Shown here: positions 47,080-55,934 of the stretch, piece after piece | How the letters are laid out: every line of letters starts with the position of its first letter | How positions within the stretch are numbered: the first letter of the stretch is position 1 | Assembly: GCA_028707275.1 (NCBI GenBank) | Contig: JAQTUP010000002.1 | Coordinates: forward strand, 247,198-311,197 | Source: Gallionella sp. | Lineage (GTDB): Bacteria; Pseudomonadota; Gammaproteobacteria; Burkholderiales; Gallionellaceae | Length of the DNA stretch: 64,000 nt | Reading direction: 5' to 3' | Notes under the pieces: generated by a model | Seen by the model: only the letters and a program-made list of their open reading frames with translations | Told to the model about the DNA's origin: nothing | Databases searched by the model: none | Translations under genes and position numbers: made by a program

Positions 47080-47196
47080 ATGAACGCGACTGCGACTGAT
47101 GCTCTTATCGACAGGAATCGGGCGCTGCCGACCGGGCTTGATGCGAAGAATAGTCACCTCATTGATGCGTTCATGGGAAGCAATCATGGCAGATGA
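47080..47196 (+). pseudogene. Remnant of an ODP-like gene (N-terminus joined to C-terminus)
   Basis: A 38-codon frame with good ribosome site starts MNATATDALIDRN and ends SNHGR. Its first ~33 codons align at DNA level with the start of the ODP gene at 51199 (ATGAACGCGA.., ..GCCGACC.., ..TATGCG/GATGCG.., ..GTCACC..), and its last codons (SNHGR, stop) match the ODP gene's end. It overlaps the first kinase start by 11 bp exactly as the intact ODP gene overlaps its kinase. An internal deletion of about 680 bp explains this. Whether the short peptide is made is unknown. Confidence 0.65.
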
Positions 47197-49444
47197 CAGC
47201 CCATTGCAGCAAAAGATCGAGTCCCTCGAATTGAAGAACAAGCTGCTCGAAGAGGGGCTGCATCAGGCTCAAAGGCAGCGGCAGATGTTTGACCGGACGG
47301 CGCAGGAACTCAAGGCCAGAAAATTGCTGCTGACACAACGCGACCAGGAGCTGGAAGAAAAGGTGCGGGAACTCACCAGGGTCATGAATTTCATGGCGGA
47401 AAGCGAAGAGCGTTTCCGCAAAGCCTTCCAGTATTCGGCCATCGGCATGGCATTGGTAGGACTCGATGGGCACTGGCTCAAAGTCAACCATTCACTGTGC
47501 CAAATTCTGGGCTATTCGGCACAGGAATTGCTGAACAAAACTTTTCAGGAAATCACCCACCCTGACGATCTGCAATCCGACCTTGACTTTGTGGCCAGGT
47601 TACTGGCGGGAGAAATGGATCACTACCAGATGGAAAAGCGCTATTTCCATAAGGATGGCCATGTTGTGTGGATACGCCTGAGCGTATCGCTGATACGCGA
47701 TTTACAGCACAACCCCATCCATTTTGTATCACAAATAGATAACATCACAGAGGACAAGCTGGCGGCCGAGGCGCTGCGCAAGAAAAATATTGAACTTAAC
47801 CTGTTCCGCACCTTGCTGGATCATTCAAGCGACGCCATTGAGGTCATTGACCCCGTCACGCTCAAATTTCTGGACGTCAATGAAAAAGCATGCACCGATC
47901 TGGGTTACAGCCGGGAAGAATTGCTGTCCATGAGCGTTTTCGATATTGATCCTGCCATCAGTCAGGATTCAAAAGAACTCACCCACAAGCAGATGCAAAA
48001 ATCGGGAACCGCCTGCTTCGAAAGTGTCCACCGGCGCAAAAATGGCTCCACCTTCGCCGTGGAACTGAGCATCAGTTCTGCCAACCTGGACAAACCCTAC
48101 GGGCTTTGCATCGTGCGTGACATCACCGGGCGTTTGCAGACCGAAAAAATTCTGCGTGATTCCCGTGAGAACTTGCATCGCCTGCTCAATTCGATGGCTG
48201 AAGGCGCTTACGGAGTCGACACAGGTGGCAACTGCACCTTCGTCAACCGCGCCTTGCTCAATCTGCTGGGTTACCAGGACGAAAATGAAATACTGAACAA
48301 ACAAATACACGAACTGATACATCACTCCCACGCTGATGGCAGCCCCTATCCGGCCAGTGAATGCAAGGCGTATTGCACCACCCGGTTAGATCAGTCGAGC
48401 AATGTTTCCGACGAAGTGTTCTGGCGCTGTGACGGGGTCGCGATCCCTGTTGAATACTGGTCTCATCCTATAATATCGGACGGTGTGGTGATCGGCGCCA
48501 TTGTCACCTTCATCGACATTACCGAACGTCGCAGAGTCGAAAACCAACTGGCCGCGCAGTACCTGCATGTCGAAAAAATCAACGCCCGGCTGGTCGCGAC
48601 GAACCAGCAACTGGGGCTGGCGCAAGATCAGTTGCTGCAATCTGAAAAAATGGCAGCCATCGGTCTTTTAGCTGCGGGGGTGGCGCACGAGATCAACAAT
48701 CCGGTCGGCTATGTGAATTCCAATCTGGGCACTCTGGAAAAATATCTGGCTCATCTGTTCCTTATCATGGATAAATATGAGGCCGCAGAAATACCGCTGG
48801 GTGCCGACCATCCGCTCATCCAAGAGCTGCGCCAGTACAAGGCGAAGATCAATCTGGAGCGCATCCGCCGCGACACCCGGCAGCTCATCAGCGAATCTCA
48901 GCAAGGATTGGAACGGGTAAAAAAGATCATCATCGACCTGAAGGAATTTTCCCACGCAGATAGTCAGGATCAGTGGATGCTGGCAGACGTGCATCATATG
49001 CTGGACTCCACCTTGAACATCGTGTGGAACGAACTGAAATACAAGTGCAAGGTAGTCAAGGAATACACCAGCCTGCCGAAAATTGACTGCCTGCCTTCAG
49101 AACTCAATCAGGTGTTCATGAACCTGCTGGTGAACGCCGGGCAAGCCATCGAAGTGAATGGCACGATCACGCTGCGCACCGGACAGACGGCCGACAAAAT
49201 ATGGGTTGAGGTTCAGGATACCGGCGTTGGCATCCCGCCCGAGAATATCGCGCGCCTGTTCGAACCGTTTTTTACCACCAAGCCGGTAGGTCAGGGTACA
49301 GGACTGGGACTCTCGGTCTCCTACAGAATAATCGAAAAACATCACGGCAAGATCGAGGTACACAGCGATATCGGAAAAGGCTCGACCTTTCGTGTCTGGC
49401 TGCCGGTGCGACAACCCGGCACCTGTGAGACCACAGGACAGTAG
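47186..49444 (+). CDS. Histidine kinase 1: coiled coil + three PAS + HisKA/HATPase
   Basis: The 752 aa soluble kinase has an N-terminal coiled coil (1-65) almost the same as in kinase 3, PAS 1 (about 72-190), PAS 2 (205-320), PAS 3 (330-450), a second coiled coil, then HisKA with VAHEINNPVGYVNSNLG (H501) and an ATPase domain ending GQGTGLGLSVSYRIIEKHHGKIEV. The start at 47186 (MADDSPLQQK) is chosen by analogy with 51989 and the overlap with the ODP remnant. The catalytic core matches kinase 2 but differs from kinases 3-8. Confidence 0.92.
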   Translation: MADDSPLQQKIESLELKNKLLEEGLHQAQRQRQMFDRTAQELKARKLLLTQRDQELEEKVRELTRVMNFMAESEERFRKAFQYSAIGMALVGLDGHWLKVNHSLCQILGYSAQELLNKTFQEITHPDDLQSDLDFVARLLAGEMDHYQMEKRYFHKDGHVVWIRLSVSLIRDLQHNPIHFVSQIDNITEDKLAAEALRKKNIELNLFRTLLDHSSDAIEVIDPVTLKFLDVNEKACTDLGYSREELLSMSVFDIDPAISQDSKELTHKQMQKSGTACFESVHRRKNGSTFAVELSISSANLDKPYGLCIVRDITGRLQTEKILRDSRENLHRLLNSMAEGAYGVDTGGNCTFVNRALLNLLGYQDENEILNKQIHELIHHSHADGSPYPASECKAYCTTRLDQSSNVSDEVFWRCDGVAIPVEYWSHPIISDGVVIGAIVTFIDITERRRVENQLAAQYLHVEKINARLVATNQQLGLAQDQLLQSEKMAAIGLLAAGVAHEINNPVGYVNSNLGTLEKYLAHLFLIMDKYEAAEIPLGADHPLIQELRQYKAKINLERIRRDTRQLISESQQGLERVKKIIIDLKEFSHADSQDQWMLADVHHMLDSTLNIVWNELKYKCKVVKEYTSLPKIDCLPSELNQVFMNLLVNAGQAIEVNGTITLRTGQTADKIWVEVQDTGVGIPPENIARLFEPFFTTKPVGQGTGLGLSVSYRIIEKHHGKIEVHSDIGKGSTFRVWLPVRQPGTCETTGQ

Positions 49445-49507
49445 CAGGCTGTGCGTTGCACCTTAAAACCTCAGTCAAAAACTTAACAACAGGCAAGGAG
49501 AGCACGC

Positions 49508-51094
49508 GTGAAGGCAAAAGTTCTGGTGGTGGACGATGACCCTAATATCAGAAAGACACTCTCCGACATCCTGAGAGTCAAGGGCTATGAAACAACGACA
49601 GCCTCAACCGGGGGCGACGCCATCGCGGCTGCCGAACAGCAAATTTTCAGCCTGACGTTAATCGACCTGATGCTGCCGGACATACCTGGCCTGGACGTGA
49701 TGGCGCGCATCAAGGCGCTCTCCCCCTTGACGGAGACGATCATCCTGACCGGACACGCCTCAATAGACACGGCGATTGAGGCTACCCGCCAGGGGGCATT
49801 TTCCTATCTCATCAAACCTTATCAGCTCGATGACCTGCTGCAAAAAATCGGTCACGCAGTCGAACGCCAGCAGGCGAACGATGAGATCCTCCGTTTAGCT
49901 TCATTTCCCAGATTACATCCTAACCCGGTGATTGAAGTCAATGCAGCAGGAGAGGTAACCTATGCAAACCCGGCCGCCCACCGATTTTTTCCGGACATCA
50001 CGTCACTGGGACGGCAGCATCCTCTGCTGGCCGGATTGTCAGCATTTGGCGAGTTTCAAAAAAGCGAACCGCAAACGGATATTATCCGTGAAGTCGATTT
50101 GGGGGCTACAACGTATGAGCTGCACGTTTTCTACGTACAGGAAGCAGAGCTCGTCCGCATTTACATTCTTGACATCACCGAACGCCGACGAGTCGAAATC
50201 CAACTGGCCGCCCAGTACCGGCATGTCGAAAAAATCAATGCGCAGTTGGTGGAAACGAACCGGCAACTGGAACAGGCGCAAAACCAGTTGCTGCAATCTG
50301 AAAAAATGGCGGCCATCGGTATTTTGGCAGCAGGAGTGGCGCACGAAATCAACAATCCGATAGCCTATGTCAATTCCAACCTGGGTACACTGGAAAAATA
50401 TCTGGCTCACTTTTTCTTCATTATGGACAAATATGAAGCCGCCGAAGCGCTGCCGGGTACGGACCTTCCGATTTTTCAGGAGCTGCGGCAGTACAAGGCG
50501 AAGATCAATCTGGAGCGCATCCGCCGCGACAGCCGACAGCTCATCACCGAATCTCAGCAAGGTCTGGCGCGGGTGAAGAAAATCATCCTCGACCTGAAGG
50601 AATTTTCCCACGCAAATAACCGGGATCATTGGGTGTTGGCGGACATACACCAGGGACTCGATTCCACCCTGAACATCGTATCGAACGAGCTAAAGTCGAA
50701 AGGCGAAGTCATCAAGGAATACGGTAGCCTGCCGCAAATTTACTGCATCCCTTCAGAACTCAACCAGGTGTTCATGAATCTGCTGATGAACGCCGGGCAA
50801 GCCATCGACGCGCACGGCACGATCACCTTACGCACAGGAGGACAGGACGAGCGCGTATGGGTTGAGGTTCAGGATACAGGCATCGGCATTCCGCCCGAAA
50901 ATATCGCGCGCCTGTTCGAACCGTTTTTCACCACTAAACCGGTAGGCCAGGGTACAGGACTGGGACTCTCGGTCTCCTACAGAATAGTCGAAAAACATCA
51001 CGGCAAGATCGAAGTGCACAGCGAAGTCGGCAAAGGCTCGACCTTCCGTGTCTGGCTGCCGGTGCGACAAGCCGACACAGGGCCGACAACATGA
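49508..51094 (+). CDS. Histidine kinase 2: REC-PAS-HisKA-HATPase
   Basis: The 528 aa protein starts with GTG behind CAAGGAGAG. A receiver (about 3-122, acceptor D53 in LTLIDLMLPD) leads into a PAS-like region (130-230), a coiled coil, HisKA with VAHEINNPIAYVNSNLG (H279) and an ATPase domain (GTGLGLSVSYRIVEKHHG). As an N-terminal receiver on a kinase it can take phosphate from another kinase and change its own activity. Its REC-PAS half is closely similar to that of the GGDEF protein at 61439, and its kinase half to kinase 1. Confidence 0.92.
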   Translation: MKAKVLVVDDDPNIRKTLSDILRVKGYETTTASTGGDAIAAAEQQIFSLTLIDLMLPDIPGLDVMARIKALSPLTETIILTGHASIDTAIEATRQGAFSYLIKPYQLDDLLQKIGHAVERQQANDEILRLASFPRLHPNPVIEVNAAGEVTYANPAAHRFFPDITSLGRQHPLLAGLSAFGEFQKSEPQTDIIREVDLGATTYELHVFYVQEAELVRIYILDITERRRVEIQLAAQYRHVEKINAQLVETNRQLEQAQNQLLQSEKMAAIGILAAGVAHEINNPIAYVNSNLGTLEKYLAHFFFIMDKYEAAEALPGTDLPIFQELRQYKAKINLERIRRDSRQLITESQQGLARVKKIILDLKEFSHANNRDHWVLADIHQGLDSTLNIVSNELKSKGEVIKEYGSLPQIYCIPSELNQVFMNLLMNAGQAIDAHGTITLRTGGQDERVWVEVQDTGIGIPPENIARLFEPFFTTKPVGQGTGLGLSVSYRIVEKHHGKIEVHSEVGKGSTFRVWLPVRQADTGPTT

Positions 51095-51198
51095 ACCTGA
51101 AAAAGGCACCCATGCGCCAACGGCGGTAGAATTGAAGCCGCAAGCGCACCGAAAAAAAGAACCCGGTTTTCCATCCCCCCACATCAGGAGAAATTGAC

Positions 51199-51999
51199 AT
51201 GAACGCGATTACGGCTAATGATCTTTGCCGCGTCAACATGAATCTGGAGCAGCCGACCACGCTTTATGCGGAGCAGGGTCACCGTATTTTCTGGCTGGGC
51301 AATACCGACCAGACCGCCTTCCGCTGCAACACGTATCTCATCGTGGACCTGCACGAGGCGATTCTGGTCGATCCGGGCAGCAAACAGTATTTTTCCCAGG
51401 TAATGCAGCGGGTCGCGCAAATCCTGCCGCCGGAAAAAATCAGCGGCATGGTGCTGTGCCATCAGGATCCCGACGTAGCTGCGTCCATGACCGACTGGCT
51501 CGAAGTCAATCCGTCCATGCGGGTGTTCACCACCCCGCGCACCCAGGTATTACTGCCGCATTATGGCCGCTCTGACTACTGCTATTACGACGTGACGGAA
51601 AACCCGGTCTATACCCTGCCGTCCGGAGCCTGCCTGAAATTTGTCGAAGCCCCCTTCCTGCACTTTCCCGGCGCCTTCGTGACTTACGACGCACAGTCGC
51701 ACTACCTTTTTTCAGGGGATATATGGGCGGCGTTAAGCCTGGACTGGGCGCTGACGGTAGACTCATTCGACGAGCACATCCCGAAGATGGATCTTTTTCA
51801 CCTGGACTACATGGCATCCAATCTCGCCGCGCGTGGCTTTGTCAGGCGCATCAAGCACCTGGCCATTGACGCCATCTTGCCACAGCACGGTTCGCTTATC
51901 GGGCCGCAGCACATAGCCGCCGCCCTCGATTATCTGCGCCGCCTGCGCTGCGGCACTGACATCATCTACGCGGACATAGAGAGCAATCATGGCAGATGA
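51199..51999 (+). CDS. ODP/FprA-like di-iron metallo-beta-lactamase-fold protein
   Basis: The 266 aa protein has the metallo-beta-lactamase fold of flavo-diiron proteins without a flavodoxin domain. Likely iron ligands are H88, D90 and D92 (CHQDPD), H155 (FLHFPG), D174 (FSGDIW) and H230 (PQHGS). The usual final His of HxExDH is Val here. Such flavodoxin-less proteins (ODP) are known as O2/Fe(II) sensors paired with a chemotaxis kinase in Treponema. Its stop overlaps the start of kinase 3 by 11 bp, so the two are probably sensor and kinase. Confidence 0.8.
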   Translation: MNAITANDLCRVNMNLEQPTTLYAEQGHRIFWLGNTDQTAFRCNTYLIVDLHEAILVDPGSKQYFSQVMQRVAQILPPEKISGMVLCHQDPDVAASMTDWLEVNPSMRVFTTPRTQVLLPHYGRSDYCYYDVTENPVYTLPSGACLKFVEAPFLHFPGAFVTYDAQSHYLFSGDIWAALSLDWALTVDSFDEHIPKMDLFHLDYMASNLAARGFVRRIKHLAIDAILPQHGSLIGPQHIAAALDYLRRLRCGTDIIYADIESNHGR

Positions 52000-52975
52000 G
52001 AGCTGTGCCGCATTACAGCGAAAGATCGACTCTCTTGAATTAAAGATCAGGCTGCTCGAAGAGGCGCTGCATCAGGCTCAAAGGCAGCGGCAGATGTTTG
52101 ACAGGACGGCGCAGGAACTCAAGACTGCCAAATTGCTGCTGATACAAAAAGGAGAAGAACTGGAAGAAAAAGTTCAGGCGCGCACCAGGCAACTGCTTGC
52201 CGCACAGGAAGAACTGGTGCGCCGTGAAAAACTGGCTGTTTTAGGACAGGTGGCGGGCAGCGTCGGGCACGAGCTACGCAACCCGCTGGGGGTGATGAGC
52301 AACGCGGTGTATTTCCTGCAAACGGTGCTGAGTGACGCCGATGACAGCGTCAAGGAATACCTGAACATCATCAATAACGAAATCGCAGCTTCCAATCGCA
52401 TCGTGTCCGACCTGTTAGATTCGGTGCGCACCCGGCCGCCGCAACCGGGAGCAGTGGGGCTCGCAGAGCTGGTAGCACAGACCTTGCACAAGTACACCGT
52501 GCCCGCCTCTGTCACGGTGCAACTGGACATCCCGACCACACTACCGGCCTTGCGGGTGGATGCACAGCAAATCCAGCAAGTGTTACGCAATCTGGTCAGC
52601 AACGGCATCGAAGCCATGCCGGACGGCGGCACGCTGCAAATCAGCGCTGTCGAAAACAAACCCGATGACACCATTACCGTCAGCCTGCGGGATACGGGCA
52701 TCGGCATGACGCCGGAGCAGTTGAGCCACCTGTTCCAGCCCCTGTTTACCACCAAGGCGCGCGGTATCGGCCTGGGGCTGGTGGTGGTAAAAAACCTGAC
52801 CGAAGCCAACGGCGGTAAGATAGCGGTGCAAAGCGCGCCGGGGCGCGGAACAACTTTTACGGTAACACTGCTGACAGCAGATGCAGGTCAGGCTTCAGCC
52901 CGACACGTCGGGTTAAAACCCGGCCTGCAAACCACGCGCCTCTGTTTACAAGAGGAATCCCACCATGCTGAATAA
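51989..52975 (+). CDS. Histidine kinase 3: coiled coil + HisKA/HATPase (ODP partner)
   Basis: The 328 aa soluble kinase has only an N-terminal coiled coil (1-70, SLELKIRLLEEALHQAQRQR), then VGHELRNPL (H94) and an ATPase domain ([33 protein letters not shown]). No sensor domain of its own is present, so the input should come from the overlapping ODP gene. The core is of the same type as kinases 4-8. The last ~30 residues (after TVTLLTADAG) are translated from a REP-like palindrome pair and extend the protein into the start of the next gene. Confidence 0.92.
   Translation: MADESCAALQRKIDSLELKIRLLEEALHQAQRQRQMFDRTAQELKTAKLLLIQKGEELEEKVQARTRQLLAAQEELVRREKLAVLGQVAGSVGHELRNPLGVMSNAVYFLQTVLSDADDSVKEYLNIINNEIAASNRIVSDLLDSVRTRPPQPGAVGLAELVAQTLHKYTVPASVTVQLDIPTTLPALRVDAQQIQQVLRNLVSNGIEAMPDGGTLQISAVENKPDDTITVSLRDTGIGMTPEQLSHLFQPLFTTKARGIGLGLVVVKNLTEANGGKIAVQSAPGRGTTFTVTLLTADAGQASARHVGLKPGLQTTRLCLQEESHHAE
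52884..52932. repeat. REP-like palindromes at the 3' end of kinase 3
   Basis: CAGGCTTCAGCCCGAC and GTCGGGTTAAAACCCGGCC lie back to back inside the coding frame just before the stop. They give the peptide ASARHVGLKPGLQ, absent from the other kinases. Confidence 0.85.
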
Positions 52976-54479
52976 CACGCCCGAAATCCGCAGGAATATC
53001 CTGCTGGCTATTGTCGCTTGGAGTCTGATCGTCGGGGGTTCACTGGGCTGGGCTTTTTTCAGCATCAACCAGGAAAGCATCAAACTCGCCCAGCACGAGG
53101 CTCGTGCCTACATCAACAAAGACATCGCTTTTCGCAACTGGGCCGCGTCTCATGGCGGGGTTTACGTCCCCCCCGGCAAGACGACTCCGCCCAATCCTTA
53201 TCTGGCCTTCATCCCTGACCGGGACGTGACCACCACCAGCGGCAAGACACTCACCCTGATGAATCCCGCCTACATGTTGCGGGAGATGCAGAGCCGATTT
53301 TCGGGTCCATCCGGTGAAAGAGGACGCCTGACCAGCCTGAACCCCCTGAATCCTGACAATGCGCCGGACGCATGGGAGAGCCGCGCGCTGCTGCGTTTCG
53401 AACAAGGGGAAACGGAGATTTCTGAAATCAGCGACATCGCCGGTGCTCCCTGGCTGCGCACGATGCGCCCCTTCATCGTCGAACAAGGGTGCATCAAATG
53501 TCACAGCCAGCAAGGTTACAGGGTCGGGGATGTGCGTGGCGGGATTGGAGTTGCTATTCCGATGAAAATCTTCCACGGGATAGCAGACCAGGCCAAGTTA
53601 AATCTGGCGACGGGGCATGGCGTTATCTGGATCGCAGGACTCATCATCCTGGGGTTCTTCGCCCGCCGTGCCATACAGCACCATGCCGAGCGCGCACAGA
53701 CAGAGGAAGCTATCCACAAGCTCAATGAAGCGCTGGAAACCCGGGTACAGGAACGAACAGCGCAATTGACGGCCACACAGGATGCGCTGGTGCGCCGCGA
53801 AAAACTGGCGATGCTGGGCCAGGTGGCGGTCAATGTGGGACATGAATTGCGCAACCCGTTAGGCGCGATGAGCAATGCTGTGTATTTTTTGCAAACTGTG
53901 CTGACCGATGCGGACGAGACCACCTCAGAATACCTGAACATCATCAAAAACGAGATCGCCGTTTCAGAGCGCATTGTGGCCGACCTGATGGACGCCGTGC
54001 GTACCAGTCCGCCGCAACCGGCGACCGTGACCGTGGCGGAACTGATCGATCCGACTTTGCGCGACGTGCCCGCCTCTGTCACTGTGAAGCTGGATATTCC
54101 GGAAACACTGCCTGTGCTGCGGGTGGATGCTCAGCAAATCCACCAGGCGTTGCGTAACCTGATCAGCAACAGCGTGGAAGCCATGCCGGACGGCGGCACG
54201 CTGAAAATCAGTGCGGTTGAAAATGCGCCAGCCAAAACCATTACCCTCAGCGTGCAGGATACGGGTGTCGGCATGACAGCGGAACAACTGGACCACTTGT
54301 TCGAGCCCCTGTTCACCACCAAGGCGCGCGGCATCGGCCTGGGACTGGTGGTGGCAAAAAACCTGGTCGAAGCCAACGGCGGTACCGTGGTTTGTAGGTC
54401 GGGCTTCAGCCCGACTGACAAGGGTACGACATTTACGGTCACCCTTCCGGCAGCGGATGAAAAGAATATTTCAACATGA
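52965..54479 (+). CDS. Histidine kinase 4: Tll0287-like heme sensor + HisKA/HATPase
   Basis: The 504 aa membrane kinase has TM1 (about 11-33), a periplasmic Tll0287-like/DUF3365 domain (35-215) with RNWAASHGGVYV and a c-type heme site CIKCH at 176-180, TM2 (219-235), a coiled coil, VGHELRNP (H293) and an ATPase domain. Heme attachment suggests sensing of redox state, O2 or NO. Near the end, VVCRSGFSPTDKGTT replaces the usual segment and is encoded by a REP palindrome (54393-54415). It overlaps kinase 3 by 11 bp and kinase 5 by 4 bp. Confidence 0.93.
   Translation: MLNNTPEIRRNILLAIVAWSLIVGGSLGWAFFSINQESIKLAQHEARAYINKDIAFRNWAASHGGVYVPPGKTTPPNPYLAFIPDRDVTTTSGKTLTLMNPAYMLREMQSRFSGPSGERGRLTSLNPLNPDNAPDAWESRALLRFEQGETEISEISDIAGAPWLRTMRPFIVEQGCIKCHSQQGYRVGDVRGGIGVAIPMKIFHGIADQAKLNLATGHGVIWIAGLIILGFFARRAIQHHAERAQTEEAIHKLNEALETRVQERTAQLTATQDALVRREKLAMLGQVAVNVGHELRNPLGAMSNAVYFLQTVLTDADETTSEYLNIIKNEIAVSERIVADLMDAVRTSPPQPATVTVAELIDPTLRDVPASVTVKLDIPETLPVLRVDAQQIHQALRNLISNSVEAMPDGGTLKISAVENAPAKTITLSVQDTGVGMTAEQLDHLFEPLFTTKARGIGLGLVVAKNLVEANGGTVVCRSGFSPTDKGTTFTVTLPAADEKNIST
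54393..54415. repeat. REP-like palindrome inside kinase 4 coding sequence
   Basis: GTCGGGC-TTCA-GCCCGAC with flanks is located within the last conserved motif of the ATPase domain, in frame, encoding CRSGFSPT where paralogues have VQSAPGR or similar. Confidence 0.9.
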
Positions 54480-55843
54480 GTAACATCATACAAATCCGGC
54501 AACCTCTCTCCGGCAAACAGGGTTTCCCGCTAAGGCTGTTCGCTGGCGCATTTGTCATCAGCCTGTTGACCACCGTTTTCAGCGGATGGCAATCGTGGCG
54601 GCTGCATACGCAGGCTGAAGAGATGTCGAGGAAGCATATCGCTCTGACCGAGAATATCGGTCGCATCATGCTGTTCGACGAGGTACTCACGATGTCGGCG
54701 CGCATGGCTGCTGCAACAGGGGATTTCAGCTACGAGAAAAGATATGACCAATTCGATCTGCAATTGACGGCGCAGATCAGTGAAATAAGAGACCTACTCC
54801 CTCAATCTGAAATAGCCCTGTTTGTCGGGGAGACGGATGAGGCGAATCTCGCGCTGGTGAAGCTGGAACGGCAGGCTTTTGCGTGGGCGCATCAGGGTCG
54901 TCGGCAGGAAGCAACGGCGCTGCTGACCAGTGCCGAATATATGCGTTTGAAAAAAGTTTACGCGAGGGGGATGGAAAAAACCGCCAATGCCGCAACTACC
55001 CTGATTGAACGAGAGGCGCAATCTCTGCATTCCATGTCTCTGTGGTTGGCGCTCGCAAGTGCCGTGAGTACTATAGTGTTACTGGCGACCTGGTTTTTTG
55101 CGATCCGGTCTGCGCGTAATTGGGCCGCCGAGCGCAGGGAAGCTGAAGATACGTTACGCAAGACACAAGATGAACTGGTGCGCCGTGAAAAGCTGGCAGT
55201 GCTGGGACAGGTGGCGGGCAGTGTGGGGCACGAGCTGCGCAACCCGCTGGGCGTGATGAGCAACGCCGTGTATTTTTTGCAAACCGTGCTGAGTGACGCC
55301 GATGACAGCGTCAAGGAATACCTGAATATCATCAAGGATGAGATCGCCAGTTCCGAACGCATCGTGTCCGACCTGTTAGATTCGGTGCGCACCAAACCGC
55401 CGCAACCGGAGGCGGTGGGCGTGCGTGAAATCATCCAGATGACACTGGGCAAACTCACGATCCCCGCTGCTGTGTCAATAAAACTGGATATTCCGGAAAC
55501 ACTGCCTGTGCTGCGGGTGGATGCTCAGCAAATCCACCAGGTGTTCCGCAACCTGGTCAGCAACAGCGTGGAAGCCATGCCGGACGGCGGCACACTGCAA
55601 ATCAAGGCAGAGGCAGACGCCGCCACAAAGAAAATTATTGTAAGCGTGCGCGACAGTGGTGTGGGCATGACAACGGAACAATTGGAGCATCTGTTCCAGC
55701 CCTTGTTCACCACCAAGGCTCGCGGCATCGGACTGGGGCTGGTGGTGGTAAAAAACCTGACTGAAGCCAATGGCGGCAGTATCCAGGTGCAAAGCGCGCC
55801 GGAAAAAGGCAGCATGTTTACCGTTACACTGCCAGCAGGATGA
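54476..55843 (+). CDS. Histidine kinase 5: periplasmic helical sensor + HisKA/HATPase
   Basis: The 455 aa kinase has TM1 (about 21-40), a helical periplasmic region (41-187) with LFDEVLTMSARMAAATGDFSY, TM2 (188-210), a coiled coil, [12 protein letters not shown] (H252) and the ATPase domain ([20 protein letters not shown]). The periplasmic part has no known ligand motif and looks like a four-helix bundle. The core is nearly identical to that of kinases 3 and 7. Start is coupled to the kinase 4 stop (ATGA). Confidence 0.9.
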   Translation: MSNIIQIRQPLSGKQGFPLRLFAGAFVISLLTTVFSGWQSWRLHTQAEEMSRKHIALTENIGRIMLFDEVLTMSARMAAATGDFSYEKRYDQFDLQLTAQISEIRDLLPQSEIALFVGETDEANLALVKLERQAFAWAHQGRRQEATALLTSAEYMRLKKVYARGMEKTANAATTLIEREAQSLHSMSLWLALASAVSTIVLLATWFFAIRSARNWAAERREAEDTLRKTQDELVRREKLAVLGQVAGSVGHELRNPLGVMSNAVYFLQTVLSDADDSVKEYLNIIKDEIASSERIVSDLLDSVRTKPPQPEAVGVREIIQMTLGKLTIPAAVSIKLDIPETLPVLRVDAQQIHQVFRNLVSNSVEAMPDGGTLQIKAEADAATKKIIVSVRDSGVGMTTEQLEHLFQPLFTTKARGIGLGLVVVKNLTEANGGSIQVQSAPEKGSMFTVTLPAG

Positions 55844-55848
55844 ACCTA

Positions 55849-55885
55849 TTGCGCCTGCCTGCCGCGACGCTTGCGGCGCAGGCAG
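55849..55885. repeat. 37-bp GC-rich palindromic repeat after kinase 5
   Basis: It begins TTGCGCCTGCCTGCCGCG and ends GGCGCAGGCAG, about 6 bases after the stop. An identical 37 bp stands after kinase 8 (60567-60603). Confidence 0.95.
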
Positions 55886-55934
55886 GGAATCCACAATCGA
55901 ATGACCTGGCAACCAATTACATGAGCAAACACTG

